The notes under the pieces: model-generated
Told to the model about the DNA's origin: nothing
The model's input: the letters and a program-made list of their open reading frames with translations, nothing else
Databases searched by the model: none
Translations under genes and position numbers: made by a program
Shown: one piece after another, positions 34,139-44,500 of the stretch
Position numbering within the stretch: the stretch's first letter is position 1
Layout: each line of letters opens with the position of its first letter
Assembly: GCA_033032865.1 (NCBI GenBank)
Contig: JAWHQI010000060.1
Coordinates: forward strand, 11,426,001-11,490,000
Length of the DNA stretch: 64,000 bases
Direction of reading: 5' to 3'
From: Dactylorhiza incarnata
Lineage: Eukaryota; Streptophyta; Magnoliopsida; Asparagales; Orchidaceae

Positions 34139-34623
34139 CGCCCCGTTTTTACGGGCCGTTCGAGATTATCAGCCGCATTGGGGCCGTGGCGTACCGACTC
34201 CGTCTGCCTGTCAACAGCCGCATTCACTCGGTGTTTCATGTGTCACAGCTCCGACGGGTCGTTGGCGACCACCCCGTCGTGGACCACATTCCGGCCGACC
34301 TCGACTACTCCGGGTCCGAACCACTCTATCCAGAAGCTATTCTCGACCGTCGACACCACCGCCCGGGAGACACTACCCAGGAAGAGATTCAAGTAGCTTG
34401 GCGCAACCGACCGGCCACCGCCGCCACGTGGCTCCTTCGGGATGACTTTCGCCGCCAGTTCCCCGATTATTGCCTTGAGGACAAGGCCAATTTCCCAGAC
34501 GGCGGTATTGTTACCGATCTCGGAGCGGAGGATCCACCATGGCAGGTGTACAAGCGGAGGGGACGCGAGGCGTGTGAGACGAATGGTTCGGCGGAGAACG
34601 AAGGAACCGGACTTACGGTTTAA
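34131..34623 (+). pseudogene. Out-of-frame integrase C-terminus and chromodomain
   Basis: This frame starts [21 protein letters not shown] and continues with RIHSVFHVSQLRR. It ends in a chromodomain-like stretch (EEIQVAWRNRPATAATWLLR, then QFPDYCLEDKA). The stop at 34621-34623 lies inside the 3' LTR, so the LTR start encodes the protein's C-terminus, as in several plant chromoviruses. The chromodomain normally steers integration towards marked chromatin. Confidence 0.85.
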
Positions 34624-34957
34624 TTTAATTGCGATGTGCGGTTATCAAGTTATGTTTATGTTTTAGGGTTTGTTTGGGCCCTCACTATATGAGGGGAACT
34701 CCTTGTATGTTTTGTTTTTCATCTTTGGATCATCTATCTTAGGAGGGGCTGCTCCCCTTGTCTTCCTTCTTCCTCTATTCCTCTCTCCCTCTCTTTCTCC
34801 CGTTCGGAATCCGCTCGCTGTCGCCGCCGCTGTCGCCCAGCGTCAGTTCGAGCGTTAGCCAGCTGCTGTCGCCGCCGCTGTCGCCCAGCGTCAGTTCGAG
34901 CGTTAGCCAGCTGCTGTCGCCGCGCCTATCAGCCAGCCGATACCCTATGCGGTATCA
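34509..34957 (+). repeat. 3' LTR of the Reina-like element
   Basis: 449 bp, differing from the 5' LTR at about five single positions. Confidence 0.93.
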
Positions 34958-34962
34958 CATTA

Positions 34963-35378
34963 CCACAAAGAAGACCGGAAAAGTAACACTAACATCCTCC
35001 CTTTAATAAGACTAGGCTCCATTCCTGAATTCATACCACTCTCCTCCCTCCTCTCTCGTTATGTCACTCCTAACGATGAAAGATTGCAAAATAAAATGCC
35101 ATATGAGCTATACTTTGAGCAAAAATCGAAATAAACCATAATCAATACACGAAAAAGAAGCCCTTCACAATACCTGCCGTGAAGAAACATAGGCAAATGC
35201 TCTCGGCACGACCAACTGAGAAGAAGAACAAAAAGGCCCGAGAAGGAAATGAGGTGACTGAAGACAAGGTCCAGCCTAAAGGTCTTCGGCCTAAACAAAA
35301 AGAATTTGACGCTCTCCAACTACTGCGTCGGCACCAAGTAGACAAAAAAATTAGAGCCTAGCAAAAGAGGCTACGATT
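34963..35378. other. No recognisable gene
   Basis: Flanking sequence that continues the pre-insertion site. The frame at 35179-35361 is Lys-rich and not recognised. Confidence 0.45.
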
Positions 35379-36338
35379 CATATAAGAGTTTGCACATAAA
35401 TGGGAGAGGTCGGCGCCCTGCTGACCAAAAGAATTTGTTCAGCATCTACCAAGGAGCTACAAAAATTAAGGAAAACAGTCGAGTATTGAAGACAGTTTTT
35501 ACAACAGTGAAGGAGAGCTCACCTTAAAATAAATTGGTCAATAGACAAACCAAATCAACAGAACAAGGGTCCCAAAGCAGTCACCCTAATCAGGGTGCCC
35601 CATTTGAGTAGGAATAGTCGGTAACGTCGAGGATCTGTGTAGTTGCACCCTCTTCTTGGAAAGAATCCAATAAAGAGTATTCATACTCTTGTATTAAAAA
35701 ATTGGAAGAAAGTTGTAAATAAATGTTGTATTAGCTTTTAAAATAATGGACAGAATTGAACACAATGTATATTACACTTCACTGCTCTTCATCGGCCCAT
35801 TTACTAATAATAGGAGCTTAACAATGTTGAAGGTACCGAAGAAAGTAGGGAGAGGAGACTCATATAAGAGTTTGCTCATAAATGGGAGAGGTTGGCGCCT
35901 GCTGACCAAAAGAATTTGTTCAGCATCTACCAAGGAGCTACGCAAATTAAGGAAAACAGTTAAGTATTGAAGACAGTTTTTACAAAAGTGAAGGAGAGCT
36001 CACCTTAAAATAAATCGGTCAATAGACAAACCAAATCAACAGAACTAGGGTACCGAAGCAGTCACCCTAATCAGGGTGGCCCATTTGAGTAGGAATAGTC
36101 GGTAACGTCGAAGACCCGTGTAATTGCACCCTCTTCTTGAAAAGAAGCCAATAAAGAGTGCTCATACTCTTGTATTCAAAAATTGGAAGAAAGTTGTAAA
36201 TAATTGTTGTAGTAGCTTTTAAAATCATGGACATAATTGAACACACTGTATATTACACTTCATTGCTCTTCATCGTCCCATTTACAAATAATAGGAGTTT
36301 AACAATGTTCAAGGTACCGAAGAATGTAGGGAGAGGAG
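35379..36338. repeat. Tandem duplication, unit about 480 bp
   Basis: 35379-35860 and 35861-36338 are highly similar along their whole length. Both begin CATATAAGAGTTTGC and end near GTAGGGAGAGGAG. No coding frame is shared. A 22-24 bp AGATAGATAGAAGAGAGCT unit follows twice (36338-36382). Confidence 0.9.
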
Positions 36339-36382
36339 ATAGATAGAAGAGAGCTAGGGGAGATAGATAGAAGAGAGCTGGG

Positions 36383-38149
36383 GGAAAAGTTCATAGGCTG
36401 AGAATCAGATCACTTGATCCACACGTTGCATCACCCACATCTTTAGAGCGAATAAAAACTATAGAGCTTCTTCTCACTATCAAGTAAATGACTTCCTCTG
36501 CATGTGTGTGCGAGAGAACACTCAATATTTACGAGGAAGTGAAGGTGAGATGAGAGATTTAAACTCTATTTGCAAAGCACCACAAAACTTCTGCTACGCA
36601 ACTCAAATAGATACAGCAGGCAAAAAAAATTAGCTAACCAAGAGAAAGGCAACAAACCAAAAAAATTGTGATGGAAGTGGAGGCAAAACGCTATAAGAAG
36701 ATTGAAGTTAATTGAGGCGATTGCTGCGCCAATAGCAGTGCCGCTGGTAACAGCAGCAGCGGTGGAGATAGTGATGGTTGCACACGAGATGAAGTAATAT
36801 GAGCAACTAGAGATGGAATTGAAAGAGAAATACTATGAGGCTGATGGAGACGGTTAGCAACAACAGTGATGGCCGACAACGATGGAGATGGAGACGACAA
36901 TGACAATAACAATAGCAATGGAGGCGACTGCATTAATGGAAGTGGTAACATCGACGATGACAACAATTGAGAAAACAACGACGTCAATGGTGAGAGCGAG
37001 TCGACAATGAAGTGATGGAAATGATGGCAGCGAGGGTAGTGAGGGAGATGATGGCAGTGATAGCGACGATGATGATGATGATAATGGCGGCGGCGACAAT
37101 AATGAAGGCAACAACAATGGGGACAACATTCTCCAGTAGTCCTGTTACAATGCAAGAGCAGTAATCTCATGAGAATAACGATAACAAATATAGTTTAGGC
37201 TTCAAAGTTGATGATGGAAGGCAAGATCACAAAAATATTGCATATACGTAGGCGGAGTGGACAATTGTATCAAGCTAGAAGTATGATAGTCATTGCAGTT
37301 GAATCATGCTTGTATATGGGATCACAAAAGGTGGCTGGTCAACCATAAAAGCAAAGAAGAAAGAAGAGGAGGAGATGCAAAATCAACTTGCAGTTTTGCG
37401 AAGGGGAAGGATGCTGCGGCAAAAGTCAGAGGCGGCGATGATGTGCGGTGTTGAGTGCAGGAAACTGTGTCGAGGCAGTATCGAGCGAAGAAGTAAAATA
37501 CTGTGATCTTGATTCATCATTTTCTTATTTGCCTTTTCATTTGTCTATTATATGTGGATTAAGATGTAAAAGGCTTCAAGTGCATGTCCATAATTTTGGT
37601 GGTGCAGATAATGCTGTCAACAGTTGAACTAGATCATTACAAGAATGATTACATGAAAGAAACTGAATATTGTTGTCATTCCAATCCTCATCTAGGCCTT
37701 CTTCTTAAGATTGGATGTATGACGCAATTCCTCCATGTACAGAGTACGGGACGGCTATGTGACACAATTGAAAGAGCACATACCTGCTTCCCACACCTTG
37801 CTACCATTCAGCATCCACTCAAAACCAACCATATCTCCTTAAAGGGTCATCGCAACCTTCCTACAAGCTCAACTGTTCTTGCAAGCCTCAGTAAGAAGCT
37901 TTAACAAATAACTAAAAGACACACTAAGAGAATCTATCACTGTACATTTAGTGGTGATAGCAACAAAATTAGGTTCACTATTCAGAGAGTCCATATTAGT
38001 AGAGAGGTAAATATACGTATATATATACACACGAGTGACAGGGCACGGGGGCCTCCCGTGCGGGCAGCGATATTCGGCAGGGGCGACATTCGGCAGGGGC
38101 GGCGACATTCGGTTGGGCGACATTCGGCAGGGGCGGCGACTTTCTGCGG
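36383..38149. other. Low-complexity and unassigned sequence
   Basis: 36690-37140 is a degenerate GAT/GGC trinucleotide-rich tract. The Leu/His-rich frame opposite it is an artefact. 37300-37900 has short frames I do not recognise. 38070-38155 contains short repeats of GGCAGGGGCGGCGACATTCGG. This may lie within the last intron of LSM5 or beyond its end; I did not find that gene's final exon. Confidence 0.5.
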
Positions 38150-38345
38150 GGGCGATCTATATTTATATCAGTATATATAAAAGTTAATTTAATTTTGTTC
38201 AACAAAAACCATATGGTGTGATGGTTGCAATCTTTGGTTGACATAGTGGAGACCTGGGTTCAATTCTCACCATTGACAAATTTTGTGAGATTAAAAAATG
38301 GGTCATATGACACTCATTTTTCAATAAATTTAGGGGTAAAATCAT
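38150..38345 (+). repeat. SINE-like or tRNA-related module
   Basis: An A-box-like TGGTGTGATGG (38214-38224) and a B-box-like GGTTCAATTC (38257-38266), 43 bases apart, resemble an RNA polymerase III internal promoter. There is no clear tRNA fold and no A-rich tail. It could equally be part of a Helitron-like repeat with ATATATA ends. Confidence 0.4.
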
Positions 38346-38589
38346 AATTTCATGTTGTAGGGTACTCTACACATTCATAGTTTTAGGTCACCCCCTAGTA
38401 GGTTTAGGAGACCTATGAAAAAGTGGAGAGAGAAGGAGCGGTTTGATCCGACGGCTGATGAAATATCATGTCAGATTCAACGGTCGTAATCATTTCAACG
38501 GCTTTAAAATTCATGGGTTTGATATTTCTTTATATATGGTAAAGATATATATATATATATGAAGCTACACAAAAATAATATTCACTTAC

Positions 38590-41500
38590 AATAGCAATGT
38601 TGTTTCCATTTAGCAATATTTGGTCAAGTTTGGTTATCCTCCGTCCTTCAGCAGTTATTTCACTAGAAAAGAATATGATAAAATCACAGGTAATTATTTA
38701 TTGGGATCAATATAGACAGTGCAAAAAATAAAAAATCATACATGAGCTGATGATAAAGCATATTGATAGGAGTGCAGCTAAATTAGAGATAAGCATAAAT
38801 AAATTGTTCAAAGTGCCCTCACTCACGGCAAAAAGAAACAAAGCAAGAGAAAATATGAAGTCAAGATGTATACAAATGCACAAAGCCTTTAGAATTTGAA
38901 GAGATGTCATTATATAGTAACATCCCAGCTACACAGAATTGTATCCAATAAATTCAACCTTTGAGGCAACCTTATAACCATTCCCTTGATGAGAAAGGAA
39001 GCATGGTAAAAACCTAAAATGTAAAAAGTTTCAGACAGCCTATAGAAGTTAGATCCTATGATCACATTAAGTTAAACCTTTGAAGAAATATAGGATCCAT
39101 TAAATTTAACTATCAATAATTTGTCTGTTGATATATCATCTTTTGTGAATAACTAAATGGATAAATAAATCATATAACAATCATTGAGTGAGGAACCCAA
39201 TACTGTAGAGCTCGCTCATAATTGTAGATCTAAAAGCTTGATCAAGAAAATAAGATGCAAATAAGGTGGCGTTTGGTTGGGTTTTTTGCCTGTGGTGCGG
39301 CTGAACCGCACCGCAACTTCTGGCACAAGCGGAGTTTGGCGCTGCTTATTTAGAAAACCCCGTTTTTTATAAACCGGGGTTTCTTTATATTCCCAGACGC
39401 GAGAGTCCCCCCACGTCCAGACGCAGACGCAAAAACCTTCTCCCGATACCCTAGCCCGACATCGACAACGATCTGCTTCGACTCCTCCGCCAATCTTTCT
39501 CCTTCGTCGATTTCGCCGACCATCTTCTCCTCTCCTCCGAAAGCGACGACGATCTTCTTCGACGGCGACGTAACTCCCGTTTCTCCCTCTCGTTTCTCCA
39601 GACGACAACTTCAGGTAATCCCTCCTTTTTTTCAGTGTTGTAGGATTGATGTTCAAGCATGAGTGTGTGTTATGGATTGAAGTGTATTTGTGTTGATTGA
39701 TGTTTGCATGTGTTTAGGGTTGATTGGCGTTTCTCCCTCTCGTTTCTCCAGCCGGTTTTGATGAGTGTGTGTGTGTGTATGTTTGTGATTAAAGTGTATG
39801 TGTTTGTTGTAGTTGTGTGTGTGTCTTTGTATGTATGTGTGTGTGTATTTGTTGGTGTTGGTGTTGCTGTTGGTGTGTGTGTATGTGTATGTGTATGTGT
39901 GTATGCTATATGTGTGTGTGTTGTGTTACGCCCCCGGACGACATGCGTTTTCGCGGGTTCAAGTACGCCAGAAGACCAAAAGAAGCGCCGGGAAAAGACC
40001 GGGCTGAACCATCCGGTTCAGCCCGCTCTAATTAAATAAGAAGGGGAGGGCTGAACCGGACCGGTTCAGCCCTCACAAGGGGCCGGCCGGCCCTTGGGGG
40101 AAGAGGTCACATAAATACCTCTTCCCCCCCTCTTTTGGAGGCATGCAAGAACATTATTCAGGTATTTTCTTTTCTTTGAAACCCTAGCCGTCATCTTCCT
40201 CCTTAGCCTTTCTTTTTGCCCTAGTTCTCTAGCAGTAGCATAACAGTTGGTATCAGAGCCTCCTTCCTGCGACCATGGTGACACGCACGGAGGCGGAGAT
40301 GGCGCGTTTGGCGGCCATCGAGGAGAACTACGCCGCCTTGACCGATTCGGTGGCGGCCTTTGAGGAAGGAGTGAAGACTTCGCAGCAACATCTGGAAGAA
40401 CGCATCGATGCGAGGATGGAGGAGTTGAAATCCCTCCTCTTGCAAAATCTGAAAGGGAAAACAGTTAACGGCGAGGGCTCCGACGCCAAGACCGCGAGTA
40501 CACCACGCGATGGGATCAATGGAGCGGGGAACAGTGCGGGAGGCCAACCCCGTGGTTCCGGATCGGGGTTGGGCACGGGTGACGCTGCCGATGCAGTGCG
40601 GGGGTGCGGCGTGCCGATCCGGGCGAACGGCCTACCGAGCGGGCTGCCCGATCCCTGGGGCCCCTTCGGCGGCCACGCAGGAGGTCGGGGAGGGGCGGAG
40701 CCACCCCGGACGGGCTCCAGTCGAGCGGCAGAAGCAGGGAACTACCCCTGGGGTTTCGGCGGGGGTGCGCAGGGCTCCTGGGGGGCCGATCCATCTCCAC
40801 AGGGACTGGGGGCGCCGATGCGGCATGGAGGAGGCACCGGGCAAGGGGCAGCTGTGCCGTTTGGTCCCGGACAGCAGCCAGGACAGCCGTGGAGGCCACA
40901 ACACCAAGGATTTGGACTTTTTCGTCCTACCGGGGCAAACGCGGTCCCACTTGGGGGCGCAACGGGATTTTTTCCTCCCCAACCAGCGAACGCTCCTAAC
41001 GGGGGGTATGGACCGGCTAATATGGGACCGATGGGTCAAGATGGAGGCGGCTTGGGAGGGGCTTTCCAGCAAGGACCGGCCAACATGGGGCCAATGGGCC
41101 AAGATGGAGGCGGTTTGGGAGGGGCCTTTCAGCGACCATACATGCAACCCAAGCTGACAAGAATGAACTTCCCGAAGTTCCGCGGAGGCGACGCAATCGA
41201 GTGGATCCAAAAGGCCGAGCTATTTTTCAGATATCAGGAGGTGCCTGAGGCTCAGTGGGTACAGTTGGCGGCCTTCCACCTGGAGGAGGACGCGTACCAG
41301 TGGACACAGTGGTTTTTGCGGGGGCGCACCTACGCCCCCTGGGTCGAGTTCATTGAGGCTTTCTCAGCTAGATTCGGGCCCCTGGAGTATGAAGACGTGG
41401 AGGCATGCCTCCAAAAACTTCGCCAACGGGGCACAGTCACAGAATACCGGACGGAGTTCGAGAAACTGGCCAACCGGGTCAATTGGGGCGAACAGACGAT

Positions 41501-44500
41501 GCTGAGCTGTTTCATCTCAGGGTTGAAGGAGCACCTGCGTGACGAGGTCCACGCGTACATGCCGCGCAGTCTGAACCATGCTATCAGCATCGCTCGGATA
41601 CAGGAAGAGCGTTACAACAGACAGCGGAACCGGACGACGACCCGGCCACCCGCGGCTCCCGCAGCGGGACGGAGAGATCAACCACCCTCCATCCATCCCA
41701 CGGTGACTAAGTTGACTTGGCCGGAGATGCAGGCGCGGAAAGATAAGGGCCTGTGCTTTAACTGTGATGAGAAGTACACCCGGGGACATAACTGCCAGAA
41801 GATTCAGGTGTTTATGCTGAGGGACGAGGATGAGGAAGAAGAACCGCTAGAGAGTGTCGACACTGATACACTCGATCTGACAGAGTTCGGAGTTTCTATA
41901 CAGGCCATGCAAGGGGGATCCGTTCCGGTGACTCTCCGTTTCACAGGCATGATTGGCGAGGAGCGGGTTACCATACTAATAGATAGTGGGAGTACCCACA
42001 ATTTCATCAATCCTGCAGTTGCGTGGAAGGTGGGGCGACCGATCGATAATGAGGCAGCTTTCCAGGTCATGGTAGCCGATGGGAGCAAATTGAGGTGCGA
42101 AGGGGTGATGAAGGGAACTGAAATCCGGATGCAGAGCTATGTGTGCCACACTGACCTATATTTGCTGCCGATTAGGGGCTCGGACATGGTGCTAGGGGTC
42201 CAATGGCTGCTTCAGCTACAGCGAGTCACTACAGATTGGGTTCAGCTTACTATGGAGTTCTCCCAGCTGGGGAAGGACTACTGCCTTCGGGGGATTCGTT
42301 CTTCTCCCCTGAAGGAAATATCTCTACGGAGCCTGCAGCGGTTGGAGGACGAGGGCTCCCCTATGGCTATGGTGCTGGGCGTGGCGACGTCGGACGCGGA
42401 GCCTCCGCTCATTCCGAAGGAGATTCAGGCACTTCTGTCTCAGTTTGAGGATGTGTTCCGGGAACCACGGGGCCTACCACCACCCAGGTCCAGGGAACAT
42501 GGCATCCAGTTGAAGGAAGGGGCGATGCCCCCGAATGTTAGACCATACCGATACCCATACATTCAAAAGGCGGAGATTGAACGGAGCGTGAAGGAGATGC
42601 TGGGGGCTGGCATTATACGACCGAGTACGAGCGCTTTCTCCTCTCCTATTATATTGGTGAAAAAGAAGGTTGGGTCATGGCGGTTCTGCGTGGATTACCG
42701 AAACTTGAACGACTCCACGATCAAGGACAAGTTTCCTATCCCTATGATCGAGGAGCTGCTGGATGAGTTACATGGGGCCAGCCTTTTCACCAAGCTAGAC
42801 TTACGATCTGGCTACCATCAGATACGGATGAAGACCAAGGACGTCCACAAGACGGCTTTTCGCACGCATGACGGGCACTATGAGTTCTTGGTGATGCCCT
42901 TTGGGCTCTCCAACGCCCCGTCGACCTTTCAGGCGGTAATGAACGAGACCTTTCGGCCTCTCTTACGGCGGTCGGTTCTTGTCTTCTTCGACGACATTCT
43001 GATCTACAGTCGCAGTTGGTCGGAGCATCTTGAACATGTGGCGGAGGTCCTCTCCATCCTTCGCCAACATCAGTTTTACGCCAAGCAGTCGAAGTGTTCT
43101 TTTGGGCAGCCCGAGGTGGAGTACTTGGGCCATCTGGTCTCTGTACACGGGGTCCGAGCGGATCCGAGGAAGATCGAGAGCATGGTGGAGTGGCCGCAGC
43201 CCACTACAGTGCGCGCACTACGAGGCTTTCTGGGCCTGACTGGATACTACCGGAGGTTTGTGAAGGATTATGGTAAGCTGGCACGCCCTCTTACCCAGCT
43301 CCTCCACAAGGAGTCGTTCACCTGGCATGACGAAGCCGCACAGGCCTTCTCCGCGCTCAAGGAGGCTATGACGACCACGCCGGTGCTCGCCCTACCAGAT
43401 TTCACCAAGGAGTTCGTGTTGGAGACGGACGCCTCGGGGGTCGGCATTGGGGCGGTGTTGATGCAGGAGGGGCGGCCGTTGGCTTACTTCAGCAAAGCCT
43501 TGGCACCTCGGACCTTGGGCCTATCCACGTACGAGAAAGAGATGCTGGCAATCTTACATGCCGTGACGCTGTGGCGCCCATACCTGCTGGGCCACCATTT
43601 TAAGGTTCGCACTGATCACCAGAGCCTGAAGCACTTCTTGGATCAGAGGCTGGCATCCCCTCTCCAACAGAAGTGGCTGACCAAGTTGCTGGGGTATGAT
43701 TATGAGATCGTGTACAAGCAGGGCAAGGAGAACTTGGTGGCCGATGCCCTGTCCCGCCTACCGGAGAGCACTATTCTCCACCTGTCGGGGCCACTGATTG
43801 AGTCCCTTGACGACATTCAGAGGGAGGTTGCCGCGGACCCGGAGCTTCAACCGATCGTGGAGGCCTTGTCCCAGGGCCAACCCACTGTTCCAGGTTACCA
43901 GCTAGTGGGAGGACACTTGTACTACCATGGACGGGTGGTCATTCCCGCCTCCTCCACCTGGAAGGAGATCATGTTACAGGAGTTCCACTCGTCTCCGACT
44001 GGAGGCCATGCAGGGGTGCTCCGTACCCTACAACGGCTACGGGCCAATGTTTTTTGGAAGGGGTTACGTCGGGATGCTCAGCGCTTCGTACGGCAGTGTG
44101 ACGTGTGCCAGCGCCAGAAGTACGAGACGACCTCACCTGCAGGGCTGCTCACGCCCTTGGAAATCCCTCAGCACATTTGGGAGACGGTTTCGATGGACTT
44201 CATCGACGGGTTGCCCCGGTCTCAGGGCAAGACGGTGATCTTGGTCGTCGTGGACAAGCTGTCCAAATACAGCCACTTTCTCGCCCTCAGCCATCCGTAC
44301 TCTGCGGAGACAGTTGCGGATCTTTTTGCCCGGGAGGTGGTGCGCCTACATGGCCTCCCTAGTTCGATCATCTCCGATCGCGATCCGGTTTTCATTAGCA
44401 ATTTCTGGAAGGAACTGTTTCGGCTACAGGGTACTCGGTTGCGCATGAGCACTGCGCACCACCCACAGACCGATGGTCAGACCGAGGTCCTCAACAGGGG

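Larger units (their letters stand above)
29511..34957 (+). mobile_element. Young chromovirus (Reina-like Ty3/gypsy)
   Basis: 5,447 bp with 449-bp LTRs (29511-29959 and 34509-34957) and a perfect duplication CATTA (29506-29510 and 34958-34962). By eye the LTRs differ at about five positions, so the insertion is recent on the scale of this window. The internal region is one long gag-pol frame with a single frameshift near its end. The short LTRs, total size and chromodomain suit the Reina lineage; that assignment is an inference. Confidence 0.93.
39924..40245 (+). repeat. 5' LTR of the intact chromovirus
   Basis: 322 bp, TGTTACGCCCCCGG...AGCATAACA. It contains three perfect inverted repeats (listed separately) around a TATA-like CATAAATA. 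Confidence 0.95.

Noticed and set aside
36691..37170. Leu/His/Ser-rich - strand frame of 159 codons
   Set aside because: Trinucleotide-repeat translation.
39216..39656. Arg-rich - strand frame of 146 codons
   Set aside because: Crosses the left end of the Harbinger-like element and matches nothing I know; probably fortuitous.
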